DNA of 64,000 nucleotides from Rhodoferax sp. PAMC 29310 (lineage in GTDB: Bacteria; Pseudomonadota; Gammaproteobacteria; Burkholderiales; Burkholderiaceae_C): the NCBI RefSeq assembly GCF_017948265.1, contig NZ_CP072852.1, positions 4,030,001 to 4,094,000 on the forward strand, in the 5' to 3' direction. The first letter of the stretch is position 1, and each line of letters starts with the position of its first letter. Below, in pieces: positions 54,561 to 63,583 of this stretch. The translations under genes were made by a program, and so were the position numbers. The notes under the pieces are model-generated. The model was given only the letters and a program-made list of their open reading frames with translations, was not told the origin of the DNA and did not search any database.

Positions 54561-56531
54561 ATGATGGATAGCCCTAAACTTGGCGGTGTTGACGAGCCCA
54601 AAGTCGCATTTTGGCGTGATCCAGCGGCTTACGCGGACGTTCTGAAAAGCCGCTTCATTGATCCGCTTGCTGAAGCCGTCAAACAGCATGGACGGGCACC
54701 ACGCGCACTGCAGTTAACCGTGTTGCAGCAATTGCACTGGTACTTCACCGTTGACTTGCGCGAGCGCGCGCCGACGGTAGCGCTTACCCCGTCAAAGGCC
54801 CCGATGTTTCATGACCGGGTGCGACAAGTCATGCAGCATATTGATGCCGAAGTATTGACGGACAAAGCCTTGGATCGGGTCAGTGTGGAAGTGCGGCACG
54901 CACTGATGTCCTACCAGAACCCTTTGATGTATTCAACCGTGGTCCTCGATGCGTATGACCACGACCAGTGGTTGGTGCGCTTGAGTTACTACGTGCATGG
55001 CGATCCGCCCACTGAGAGTTTTCTTATCGACGGCGTGCCCACCAAGCCCGCCTATGCCAAGTACCGCGGTTGCCGTTATTTCCACACCGTTCTGTTGCGC
55101 CAACGCATCGTTTGGCTTCCGGTGGCCGAAGCTGTCGAACTGTCGGTTCTCTTGAACGGTGTGGCGGTATTGGTCGCCGTAGGGCCACAACCATTTAGCG
55201 TGGCCCAAGTTGTTGGAGGGGTAGGGGCACAGCGGGATACTTTCACGCAACTCAAGGAGGTGCGTAGCGCGTTCCCGCCGGGTAAAGGTGGGCAGCAACC
55301 CTTGCCGTCAGGCTGGACAGGCTTGAAGGTGCGGCTGCTGCTTGCATTGGCGCGCATGCCATGGGTGCGTCACCGGTTTGCGAAGGCATGGGTGTTTGTT
55401 GATCGCGCTGAAGACGCTGACGACAATGCTGAGCACATGTACCGATGGGTACGCCAGAACCATCCTGAGATCAATGCTTGGTTCCTGCTTCATCGCGATT
55501 CATCGGATTGGGCTCGGTTGGCATCAGAGGGATTTCGGCTGGTGCCACCTGGCTTGATGGGCAAACTAACTATCTTGAATAGTGAGCACATCGTTTCATC
55601 GCATACCGAATACGCCTTAGGCGGTTTTGACCGCAAGATGTATGGCGACAAGATGCGCTGGCGCTTTACCTTTATTCCTCACGGCATTACCAAGGATGAT
55701 GTCTCTCATTGGTTGAATCAACAGCCTTTTGATCTGTTTATTACAAGTAGTCCGGCTGAACAAGCTTCGATTGTGGACGACGATACACCGTACCGCTATA
55801 CCGCACACGACGCGACTTATGCAGGTCTGGCGCGGCGCGATAGACTCTTATCAATGGCACGATCTACGCCGCTCCAAGAAGTGAATTACTTATTATTGAT
55901 GCCAACTTGGCGCGCAAGTTTGTTGGATGACAGAGCTGAGACGGCCAGTCCGGAGGAGCGAATTGAGATCGTCCGTGCGACAGTCTTCTGTCAAGCATGG
56001 AGCGCACTGCTCAATAGTCGGATTCTTCATGACAGTGCCAAGCGCCACAACCTTCAGATTGTCATCATGGTGCATGTTAATTTGTCGCCGGTCATTGCTG
56101 CGTTTGATGTGCCGTCATGTGTCAAGGTTCTTCATGCTGCCACAGCCGACTTTCAATCAGTTCTGTGCAAAAGCATTGCGCTTGTTACTGACTACACTTC
56201 GGTCGCTTTTGAAATGGCATTCTTGCGTCGAATGACTTTTTACTATCAGTTTGACCGTGAGCGGTTTTACGGTGGCGATCACAACTGGCGGCCAGGTTAT
56301 TTTGATTACGACTTAGATGGGTTTGGCCCAGTAGCTTTTACCGAAGTCGAACTTTTAGCAAAAATCAATCATTTTCTGGGTAATGCTTGTCAGCTGGAGC
56401 CTCAGTATTTGGAAAGAATGAAAGAAGCGATGCCTGAGGTTGACGATCAGGCGTGCAGACGGATATTTGAAAGCATTGTTCGTTTGCGTCAACCAGTTGG
56501 GCTAACGTTTGCAACTATCGTATCCCAATAA
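54561..56531 (+). CDS. TagF/TagB-like glycerophosphotransferase 2
   Basis: The 656-residue product is a tandem paralogue of the preceding gene: same N-terminal 285 residues, then a diverged C-terminal domain with NAWFLLHRDSSDW, FIPHGITKDDVSHW, LMPTWRASL and TDYTSVAFEMAFLRRM. ATG 54561 corresponds to the first copy's start; an in-frame ATG at 54555 is also possible. Neither has a strong ribosome site. The 3' unique parts look lower in GC than the shared 5' part. Confidence 0.9.
   Translation: MMDSPKLGGVDEPKVAFWRDPAAYADVLKSRFIDPLAEAVKQHGRAPRALQLTVLQQLHWYFTVDLRERAPTVALTPSKAPMFHDRVRQVMQHIDAEVLTDKALDRVSVEVRHALMSYQNPLMYSTVVLDAYDHDQWLVRLSYYVHGDPPTESFLIDGVPTKPAYAKYRGCRYFHTVLLRQRIVWLPVAEAVELSVLLNGVAVLVAVGPQPFSVAQVVGGVGAQRDTFTQLKEVRSAFPPGKGGQQPLPSGWTGLKVRLLLALARMPWVRHRFAKAWVFVDRAEDADDNAEHMYRWVRQNHPEINAWFLLHRDSSDWARLASEGFRLVPPGLMGKLTILNSEHIVSSHTEYALGGFDRKMYGDKMRWRFTFIPHGITKDDVSHWLNQQPFDLFITSSPAEQASIVDDDTPYRYTAHDATYAGLARRDRLLSMARSTPLQEVNYLLLMPTWRASLLDDRAETASPEERIEIVRATVFCQAWSALLNSRILHDSAKRHNLQIVIMVHVNLSPVIAAFDVPSCVKVLHAATADFQSVLCKSIALVTDYTSVAFEMAFLRRMTFYYQFDRERFYGGDHNWRPGYFDYDLDGFGPVAFTEVELLAKINHFLGNACQLEPQYLERMKEAMPEVDDQACRRIFESIVRLRQPVGLTFATIVSQ
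54612..55406 (+). repeat. 795-bp direct repeat, copy B
   Basis: Second copy of the repeat at 52626-53420. Recombination between copies would delete 1986 bases and leave one chimeric gene. Confidence 0.93.
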
Positions 56532-56721
56532 ACCTTACTTTGATTCAATACGATTGAACCGCGCTGGCAAGGAAATGTTCTCCGTTGAAAAACGGAATGA
56601 TGACCGACATGAGTGGAATGCAGGGTTTTCGAAGACAGTGACATAGCCTTTTGATGACAAGGTGCTGCACCACGACGCATAAGCTTTGCGCAGCCGTTGT
56701 GTTGATTTGCCGGCTCAGTGT

Positions 56722-57384
56722 TTAGAGGGGTATTGCCATCACCGCATATTGGACGTACTTTGTCTCTTCCAGTTGCTTGCCGAAGACCCTGTAGGCCAGC
56801 CTGTTGAGAATCGATTCAGACCACCAGCGCTCGTTGATGCCGGTAATTTTTTGAACAGAATAGCCGCTCTCCTCAAAAAGTCGGCGCATACTTTTTTGAG
56901 TGAAAAAGCGCAGATGCGTGCGGTCTCTTATGCCAAGATTTTCGTATTTGAAGTCACGCTCAAAGAGCATGTGCATCAGGTTTTCCCGGTTGAGGATATT
57001 GGGCAGGGAAGCCACCACGCAGCCGTCTGGTCTAAGCTTTTTCTGTGCAATGCGCAGCGCATCCCACGGATCAACCAAATGCTCCAACACATCGTTGAAT
57101 ACAACCACATCAAAGAAGTTGTTTGGTATCGCAGTGGCTGCACCAAAGAGGTCATTGACAACGTTGTCCAAAATTTTTGCAGCCTGCCTTGCTGCAGCCT
57201 CATTTGGTTCAACACCCCAAACCACAATATCTCGCTGTGCTTTTAGCCCTTCTCCAAAAGCCCCTGTGTTGCAGCCTACGTCAAGGATTCTTTCCGCACT
57301 TACAGGTATGAATGGATGAACTTCTTGGCGGCTGTTGTGCGTGTATTGGTTGGTCGCTGCGGTCTTGGTTTCTGTGTCGTTCAT
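56722..57384 (-). CDS. Class I SAM-dependent methyltransferase
   Basis: This 220-residue protein has motif I ILDVGCNTGAFGEGL near residue 35 and FDVVVFNDVLEHLVDPWDAL (post-motif, split here), typical of sugar or ubiquinone-type methyltransferases. The ATG at 57384 has GGAG about eight bases upstream and is preferred to the ORF's first start at 57558, whose extra 58 residues are not family-like. It is oriented against the surrounding glycosyltransferases; a 190-base gap separates it from the TagF-like gene. Confidence 0.88.
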   Translation of the reverse strand: MNDTETKTAATNQYTHNSRQEVHPFIPVSAERILDVGCNTGAFGEGLKAQRDIVVWGVEPNEAAARQAAKILDNVVNDLFGAATAIPNNFFDVVVFNDVLEHLVDPWDALRIAQKKLRPDGCVVASLPNILNRENLMHMLFERDFKYENLGIRDRTHLRFFTQKSMRRLFEESGYSVQKITGINERWWSESILNRLAYRVFGKQLEETKYVQYAVMAIPL

Positions 57385-57806
57385 CTGTAATCTCCGTTTC
57401 CTGAAATCCTCTTTGGTGCTTTTGGCGAGGTAAGCACGGGCCTGTAGGCCATGCGCATCAAGCCGGCAGCGACCACTTTCCTGCCACTTTGCCACGACGC
57501 CTTTCATTATCGGTGCCATGCTTCGCCCCAACTCTTCTTTAACCCAACCCACAACCACACCCGGGCGCTTCCGGCGCGCGTCAAGGTGGGTGCCGCAGAG
57601 CAGTGTTAGCCAGCGGTGTTGCGGCGACGAATCCGCTAGCGAAAATAGACGAGTGAGCCGCAGAACTGCGTCGTTTGGTCTAGCTAACTCACAGATCTTT
57701 TTACAATTTTGTTGTGCAATGATGGCCGCTTTTTTTTGCGTTGCAGCAGATCGTGCTGGTTAGGCTTGCCTAGCCTGAGATAATTTTTGCTTTTTAATCG
57801 AGAAAT
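57385..57806. other. Gap without a supported gene
   Basis: These 422 bases lie between the methyltransferase and the acetyltransferase-like gene, which diverge. Short ORFs occur on both strands but none shows a ribosome site with a recognisable protein. A T-rich tract at 57725-57740 precedes the next gene; promoters for both are presumably here. Confidence 0.5.
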
Positions 57807-58520
57807 ATGGTATCACTCAGGCGTCGCATTTGTTCATTGATTCGCGAATTGGGTGCCGCAACCGCGTTTTTGTATTCGTTCGATCGTTTGATACGGCGAT
57901 TCAATAGTAAATGTGGTTTTTACTATTACCTTTTTGTTGCACAACCTTTGGCTGATAAGCCGCGCTTACCTCCAACTCGGGGCAAATCGTTCACGTTCCG
58001 ATTGCTCCAAGACTATGAGCCAAGTTTGGATGGCTTGGATCGTCCGTTAGCTGTTATACGGCAGCGCTTTGTCCAAGGTGCCCAATGTCTTCTTGCAACC
58101 AAAAATGAGGCGCTGGTGGGTTGCATTTGGTTTGTGCGAGACGTGTACGGGGAGGATGAGGTGCGTGTAGATTATTTGCTGCCGCAGGACGGCCAATGCG
58201 TATGGGACTTTGATGTTTTTGTGACTGAGTCAGAGCGGCTTGGGTTCCTATTTGCCAAGCAGTGGGATGCTTTTGACGCGCTGCTAAAACCCCAAGGCAT
58301 TCGCTATACCGTGAGCCGGATTAATGCGTTTAACCAGCGCTCCATCGCATCGCATCGTGCGCTCGGGGCTCAAGATTGTGGGCGTGCTCTATTCTTGCGA
58401 CTTGGATGGTTTCAATTGATGTTATCCAGTCGACGGCCGTTTTTTGCTTTCGGGGGCCGTCCAAAGCTACACGTTGGCCCGAATGTGGCGCAAGAGCTAG
58501 GGCCGAATACTCCCCCTTGA
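57807..58520 (+). CDS. GNAT-like N-acetyltransferase
   Basis: This 237-residue protein has a GNAT-like order: AQCLLATKNEALVGCIWFVR, then WDFDVFVTESERLGFLF and a late helix NAFNQRSIASHRALGAQDCG (Asn/Arg before the final strand, split here). The N-terminal 50 residues are basic, with an FYYYLFVAQPL patch. It probably acetylates a polysaccharide precursor, given its place beside the exosortase module. Confidence 0.75.
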   Translation: MVSLRRRICSLIRELGAATAFLYSFDRLIRRFNSKCGFYYYLFVAQPLADKPRLPPTRGKSFTFRLLQDYEPSLDGLDRPLAVIRQRFVQGAQCLLATKNEALVGCIWFVRDVYGEDEVRVDYLLPQDGQCVWDFDVFVTESERLGFLFAKQWDAFDALLKPQGIRYTVSRINAFNQRSIASHRALGAQDCGRALFLRLGWFQLMLSSRRPFFAFGGRPKLHVGPNVAQELGPNTPP

Positions 58521-58548
58521 CTTGGTTTTTTCAGGGTGGATCGACTCA

Positions 58549-59439
58549 CTAACACATTGTTGTGATCCAACCAAGGGTTATTTTTTCGACTTTTTGGCGT
58601 GAATCGGCAGTCGAGAAGGTGTGATCAACGCCGGAAACGTCGTGTCGGGTCAGGTGGGCATGGGTTGAGTAGCTTTTCCAGGCCGGGTCGGTACTGGCGA
58701 ATTCCAGAAACTCTTTGGCGGTGTAGTCGTCACCACTTAGGATCAGCAAAACCTGCCCAGGAAACTGGTGCCAGGCCATGGCCATGCGTTGCTGAAAAGG
58801 CCTTAGCGATGATTGTGATGGGTTAGACCCTGAAGCACCAGCACCAGCACCAGCACTTGAACCACCCGAACCCCCGAATGCCGCTCGAAGGTTTTGCAGC
58901 AGTCCTCGCAAGGCTTGGGTGGCCACTCCACCACGCACCAGCTTCAGCCAGAATTCTTTTTGCTGCATCCGCTGGACGTAATAGTGTTTGACTTGAGTGC
59001 GCGCCAGACTGGCTTCAGATCGAACCCATGGGTTCAACAGACATAAACCCGTCACCCTCGAGTCTTGAGTTTCATGGCAATAGAGCAGGGCGGCGGCGGC
59101 GGCGTCGCACAGGCCCCAAAGCGCCACCTGTTTGACGCAGGGTAGGCGCTCTTGCAGGGCGTCAATGGCAGCGGCAATGTCCATGCTCACCCCCTCAAAA
59201 TCGCCCTGCGTGCCACTGCTGTCGCCCATGCCGCGGTAGTCAAATCGCAGCACGGCATAGCCCGCAGCAGCAAGCGCACGGGACAGCAGCACAAATTGCC
59301 GGTGGCTACCCGCCCGGTATTGCGGGCCGCCCACGATGATGAGCACGCCAATTTGCGCAGGCGATTCTGGTTGGGCCAAAATGCCCGTCAATGTCTCACC
59401 CTCGCAGTCAAACTGCGCGGTCTCTTCGGTAAAGTTCAT
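58549..59439 (-). CDS. Exosortase-A-associated alpha/beta hydrolase 1
   Basis: This 296-residue alpha/beta hydrolase has IIVGGPQYRAGSHRQFV, then FDYRGMGDSSG and the nucleophile elbow GLCDAAAA, where cysteine replaces the usual serine (as I recall for the TIGR03100-type family). A Gly/Ala/Ser linker near 195-215 is encoded partly by GCACCA repeats at 58835-58852. It overlaps hydrolase 2 by four bases, so the two are coupled. It may be a thioesterase acting on the ACP-bound intermediate, an inference. Confidence 0.9.
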   Translation of the reverse strand: MNFTEETAQFDCEGETLTGILAQPESPAQIGVLIIVGGPQYRAGSHRQFVLLSRALAAAGYAVLRFDYRGMGDSSGTQGDFEGVSMDIAAAIDALQERLPCVKQVALWGLCDAAAAALLYCHETQDSRVTGLCLLNPWVRSEASLARTQVKHYYVQRMQQKEFWLKLVRGGVATQALRGLLQNLRAAFGGSGGSSAGAGAGASGSNPSQSSLRPFQQRMAMAWHQFPGQVLLILSGDDYTAKEFLEFASTDPAWKSYSTHAHLTRHDVSGVDHTFSTADSRQKVEKITLGWITTMC

Positions 59440-60296
59440 GCGGCCGCCTTCATCAGCGCCGCCGTGGTGGCCTCAATCAGCGCCGGGGCGTCTTCAATCT
59501 CGGTGGTTTGCCAAAACGAAGGGCCTTTGACGACGTGACTGTTTACGGCGATGCCCGCAGTCTGCCAACTGGCAACCGTTTGCGTTGAGACGGGGCTCAA
59601 GCTGGCGTCGTCCCGCGTGGATACTTCAAACCATTCCACCTGACTCGCCTGGCTGCCCGGTGGCGCCACGGGAAAGGCGAGTTTTGCGCGGTCCAGTCCC
59701 GTAGCGAGGCTGGCTGAAAGCATATAGCCAGCCACTTCTACCGGTGACCCATTCGCCAGTTCTTGGCGCATGGCTTCCATCACCCCTTTGGACTGGCCAC
59801 CCAGCATGTCGGCCGCCACTTTAAGGCGCAAGAACTGTTGCAGCAGCGGTTTGCCCGCCGCAGGAGGTTGCCAGAACAGAAAGTGACACGGTTCATTCAG
59901 CTGCTTGGCAGCGTCAACTGCCACCAGGCAGCCTGCACGCAGGCCCCACAACCACAGGGGAAGGGCGTCTTTCTTGTCGCCGGGCTGGGTTTGACTGCGA
60001 AGCCACTGGCAAGCGTGCACCGCGTCATTCACCCAGCTTTGCCAGGTGGCGTCGCCAAAGTCGCCAGAACTGTCGCCACAGCCCAGCAGATCAATTTGCA
60101 ACACGGAGAAACCGGCCTGTGCCAGCGCGCGGGCTTGAAGCGCCGCCATGCGGCGGGCTTTGTTCATCTCCTCGGCGAACGGATGAATATAGAGGACTTG
60201 CCCGCGGTGGACATCACCTTCGGCGGGATAGTGCAGACAAAATCGCTGACCGGTTGCAGGTGACTTGGCCGGTAGAAAAAAGGCTTGTGACTGCAC
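59436..60296 (-). CDS. Exosortase-A-associated alpha/beta hydrolase 2
   Basis: This 286-residue protein has VLYIHPFAEEMNKARRM, then IDLLGCGDSSGDFGDATW and the elbow WGLRAGCLVA, in which the nucleophile position is arginine. That matches the TIGR03101-type companion family and raises the question whether it is catalytic. It follows the ACP gene by 12 bases and overlaps hydrolase 1 by four. Confidence 0.9.
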   Translation of the reverse strand: MQSQAFFLPAKSPATGQRFCLHYPAEGDVHRGQVLYIHPFAEEMNKARRMAALQARALAQAGFSVLQIDLLGCGDSSGDFGDATWQSWVNDAVHACQWLRSQTQPGDKKDALPLWLWGLRAGCLVAVDAAKQLNEPCHFLFWQPPAAGKPLLQQFLRLKVAADMLGGQSKGVMEAMRQELANGSPVEVAGYMLSASLATGLDRAKLAFPVAPPGSQASQVEWFEVSTRDDASLSPVSTQTVASWQTAGIAVNSHVVKGPSFWQTTEIEDAPALIEATTAALMKAAA

Positions 60297-60308
60297 CGAT
60301 TTGACCCG

Positions 60309-60599
60309 TCAGCCGCTCAGCTTGCTGCTGACAAAATCAGCCAGAGAGCCCACCGAGGCAAAAGTGCTGCCATCAATGTCGTCGTCATCCACCACTAAGC
60401 CAAATTGATCTTCCAGCGTTGTAATGAGAGTGACCACCGCCATCGAATCCAGTTCGGGGATGGCGCCGAGCAATGGTGTGTCTCGGGTGAAGGTGGTCGA
60501 TCGGCCATTGAGGCTCAATACCTCGTCAAGAACGCGAAGAACTTCTTGTGTAATATCCAATTTAAACTCCCAGATTGATTCGTGCCGGTTTGCGGTCAT
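60309..60599 (-). CDS. Acyl carrier protein
   Basis: This 96-residue ACP has the phosphopantetheine-attachment serine in PELDSMAVVTL near residue 55. The ATG at 60599 has GGGAGA eight bases upstream; an in-frame start at 60665 is longer and lacks support. It is divergent from the acyl-CoA ligase, with an 83-base gap, and is the first gene of the minus-strand trio. Confidence 0.92.
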   Translation of the reverse strand: MTANRHESIWEFKLDITQEVLRVLDEVLSLNGRSTTFTRDTPLLGAIPELDSMAVVTLITTLEDQFGLVVDDDDIDGSTFASVGSLADFVSSKLSG

Positions 60600-60682
60600 T
60601 CTAGAGTCTCCCTTTTGGGTGAGATGAGCGGGTTTGTAAATCAGGGAGCACATCGTTTTGACCATATTTTTTTTGGATCGCC

Positions 60683-62299
60683 ATGGTTGAGTCCAATCTT
60701 CTCCATGAGTTGATAGTTGTCAATGCCGCGCGCGATTCCGGGGCAATCGCCTTGTCGAGCGGCGCTGAGTCATGTAGCTACGGGGTAATCAGTACACAGG
60801 TCGGTCAATTTGCATCTGGCTTGATGGCTTTGGGCTTGGAGCGGGGCGAGCGAGTCGCGATTTACCTCGAAAAACGCCTTGAGACGGTCATAGCTAGTTT
60901 TGGTGCGCCCGCGGCGGGCGGCGTCTTTGTGCCGGTGAATCCATTGCTCAAGCCGGATCAGGTCGGATTCATCCTGCGCGATTGCAATGTGCGGGTGCTG
61001 GTGACGTCACCCGAACGTCTGGCCTTGATGAAGGATGTTTTGCCTGATTGCCACGACCTGCGACACGTCGTGGTGACCCGGGGCAGCGGCACGGTGGATT
61101 CAGCCGAGGCGGGCAGGGCGGGACCCTTGGTGCAGGTGTCCTGGCTTGACCTGCTGGCCAGTCCGCGCCGCGCCGGCCACCGGGTGATCGATACCGACAT
61201 GGCCGCCATTCTTTACACGTCTGGCAGCACCGGCAAGCCCAAGGGGGTGGTGCTTTCTCACCGCAATATGGTTGCCGGGGCCAAGAGCGTCGCCTCTTAC
61301 CTTGAAAACAACGAGCGCGACACACTGCTGGCCGCGCTGCCCTTGTCGTTTGATGCCGGCTTCAGCCAGCTGACCACCGCGTTCCACACCGGCGCACGCG
61401 TGGTGTTGCTGAACTATCTGATGCCGAAAGACGTGTTGAAAGCGATGGCGCGCGAAGGCGTCACGGGTCTCACAGCCGTCCCGCCCTTGTATATCCAGCT
61501 CACGCAGCTGGAGTGGCCCGCGGCGATCAATGACACCTTGCGCTACTTTGCCAACACCGGCGGGCGCATGCCGGGTGAGACACTGGCGGCACTGCGTCAG
61601 CGGGTGCCCAAGGCCAAGCCGTTTCTCATGTATGGGTTGACCGAGGCTTTTCGCTCAACCTATCTTCCCCCGGAGGAGGTGGACCGGCGTCCCGACTCCA
61701 TTGGCAAGGCCATTCCCAATGCTGACATTTTGGTATTGCGCGACGACGGATCCGCTTGTTCGCCCGAGGAACCCGGCGAGTTGGTGCACCGGGGTGCTTT
61801 GGTGGGTATGGGGTACTGGAACGATACGGCCAAAACGGCAGAGCGCTATAAATTACTGCCGCCAGACGCGCCCGGCCGACAGCCAGGGCTGCCGCTGCCT
61901 GAGTACGCCGTTTATTCGGGTGATACGGTGCGCCAAGATGCCGAAGGTTTTCTGTATTTCATTGGCCGGCGCGACGAAATGATGAAGACCTCGGGTTACC
62001 GGGTGAGCCCCACCGAGGTGGAGGAGGTCCTGTATTCGACCCAGATGGTGGGTGAGTGCGTCGCCTTTGGTGTGGCGCATCCAGTTTTGGGGCACGCTAT
62101 ACATGTGATAGCTACTCCCGCAGGTGGTATGGGTGCAATTGACCTAAATGCCTTAAATTCAGAATGCCGAGCGAGAATGCCAGCTTACATGGTGCCCGCT
62201 GGCATTGAGGTGGTTTCTGGCCCACTGCCGCGCAACGCCAATGGCAAGATTGACCGCAAATTGCTGTCCACCGAGTTTCTGACGCGACACGCGCCTTAA
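60683..62299 (+). CDS. Exosortase-A-associated acyl-CoA ligase (AMP-forming)
   Basis: This 538-residue ANL-superfamily enzyme has the P-loop YTSGSTGKPKGVVLSH near residue 180, YGLTEAFRSTYLP, YSGDTVRQDAEGFLYFIGR and the late lysine motif NANGKIDRK. It activates a carboxylate as an adenylate for the ACP. A dispersed repeat copy (62096-62160) lies in sense near the 3' end. It corresponds to the TIGR03098-type family. Confidence 0.94.
   Translation: MVESNLLHELIVVNAARDSGAIALSSGAESCSYGVISTQVGQFASGLMALGLERGERVAIYLEKRLETVIASFGAPAAGGVFVPVNPLLKPDQVGFILRDCNVRVLVTSPERLALMKDVLPDCHDLRHVVVTRGSGTVDSAEAGRAGPLVQVSWLDLLASPRRAGHRVIDTDMAAILYTSGSTGKPKGVVLSHRNMVAGAKSVASYLENNERDTLLAALPLSFDAGFSQLTTAFHTGARVVLLNYLMPKDVLKAMAREGVTGLTAVPPLYIQLTQLEWPAAINDTLRYFANTGGRMPGETLAALRQRVPKAKPFLMYGLTEAFRSTYLPPEEVDRRPDSIGKAIPNADILVLRDDGSACSPEEPGELVHRGALVGMGYWNDTAKTAERYKLLPPDAPGRQPGLPLPEYAVYSGDTVRQDAEGFLYFIGRRDEMMKTSGYRVSPTEVEEVLYSTQMVGECVAFGVAHPVLGHAIHVIATPAGGMGAIDLNALNSECRARMPAYMVPAGIEVVSGPLPRNANGKIDRKLLSTEFLTRHAP
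62096..62160 (+). repeat. Dispersed repeat, copy 4 (in acyl-CoA ligase)
   Basis: The core GATAGCTACTCCCGCAGGTG is followed by TATGGGTGCAATTGACCTAA. It is in frame inside the ligase gene and is the most degenerate of the five copies. Confidence 0.5.
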
Positions 62300-62338
62300 G
62301 CTCACTTCGCTTTCTGATCCAACGAATGAAATTGAACG

Positions 62339-63583
62339 ATGTCCATCCCTGAACGATCCCTCCCCGTGCACGCCCCCATGAATCAGTTTGCCGTGGAGGA
62401 CGGGCAATTGGTCGTGGGTGGCGAGCGCTTGGCGATGCTGGCTGAGCGCGTTGGGCAGACGCCGTTTTACGCCTACGACCGCGCGCTGTTGAAAGCCCGA
62501 GTCGCCGAGTTGCGGCTTGCGTTGCCTGAAGGCATCAAGCTTCACTACGCCATGAAGGCCAACCCCATGCCCGCCGTGGTCGGGCTGATGGCGGGCCTGG
62601 TCGATGGCATTGACGTGGCCTCGGCGGGGGAGTTGAAGGTGGCGCTGGACGTGGGCGCCCACCCGCAGGAGATCAGCTTTGCCGGGCCTGGCAAGCGCGA
62701 TGTGGAGCTGCGCCAGGCGGTGGCCTCCCGTGTCCTCATTAACATCGAGTCGTTTCGTGAAGTGAGTGTGCTGGCGTCAATTTCCAGCGATTTGGGGCTG
62801 CCTGCCCGCGTGGCCGTTCGGGTCAACCCCGACTTTGAACTCAAGGGCTCCGGCATGAAGATGGGCGGCGGCCCCAAGCAGTTTGGCGTGGATGTCGAGC
62901 AAATCCCGGACTTGTTGGCGAAGGTGGCAAGTGCTGGGCTGGCTTTCGAAGGCTTTCATTTGTTCGCCGGGTCGCAAAACCTGCGTGCGGAATCCATTTG
63001 CGAAGCGCAGCAAAAATCCTATGAGTTGGCACTGCGGCTCGCGGATGGCGCGCCGTCGCCGGTGCGGTTTTTGAATTTGGGTGGGGGGTTCGGTATTCCC
63101 TATTTCCCCGGCGAGAAAAGACTCGACCTGGCGCCCATTGGTGACAACTTGGCCCAATTGGTTCAGCGTGCCAAAACTGAACTGCCTGAGACGTCCCTCG
63201 TGATTGAGTTGGGTCGCTATTTTGTGGGTGAAGCGGGCGTCTACGTGACTCGCATTCTGGACCGCAAGGTGTCTCGCGGTCAGGTGTATTTGGTGGCCGA
63301 CGGCGGTCTGCACCACCATTTGGCGGCTTCGGGCAACTTTGGACAAGTGGTGCGCAAGAACTACCCTGTCACGATTGGGACCCGGGCAGATGCGCCAGAG
63401 AAAGAGGTGGTCTCTGTGGTCGGCCCGTTATGCACCCCCTTGGATTTGCTGGCTGACCGAATGACTTTGCCGGTGGCCGATGTCGGCGATTTGGCGGTGG
63501 TGTTTCAGTCCGGTGCTTACGGCCCCACCGCCAGCCCTCAAGGATTTTTAGGGCATCCCGCGTGTGTTGAGGTCCTTGTTTAG
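62339..63583 (+). CDS. Exosortase-A-associated PLP-dependent decarboxylase
   Basis: This 414-residue fold-type III decarboxylase (LysA/ornithine-decarboxylase-like) has the PLP lysine in LHYAMKANPMPAVV, the phosphate-binding LNLGGGFGIPY and a C-terminal GPLCTPLD (catalytic cysteine) followed by FQSGAYGPTAS. It corresponds to the TIGR03099-type family and probably makes the amine component for the ligase/ACP module. Its end overlaps the next gene start by about 20 bases. Confidence 0.94.
   Translation: MSIPERSLPVHAPMNQFAVEDGQLVVGGERLAMLAERVGQTPFYAYDRALLKARVAELRLALPEGIKLHYAMKANPMPAVVGLMAGLVDGIDVASAGELKVALDVGAHPQEISFAGPGKRDVELRQAVASRVLINIESFREVSVLASISSDLGLPARVAVRVNPDFELKGSGMKMGGGPKQFGVDVEQIPDLLAKVASAGLAFEGFHLFAGSQNLRAESICEAQQKSYELALRLADGAPSPVRFLNLGGGFGIPYFPGEKRLDLAPIGDNLAQLVQRAKTELPETSLVIELGRYFVGEAGVYVTRILDRKVSRGQVYLVADGGLHHHLAASGNFGQVVRKNYPVTIGTRADAPEKEVVSVVGPLCTPLDLLADRMTLPVADVGDLAVVFQSGAYGPTASPQGFLGHPACVEVLV

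Noticed and set aside
57385-57558. N-terminal extension of the methyltransferase
   Set aside because: The 58 extra residues are not family-like, and the inner ATG at 57384 has a GGAG site at proper spacing.
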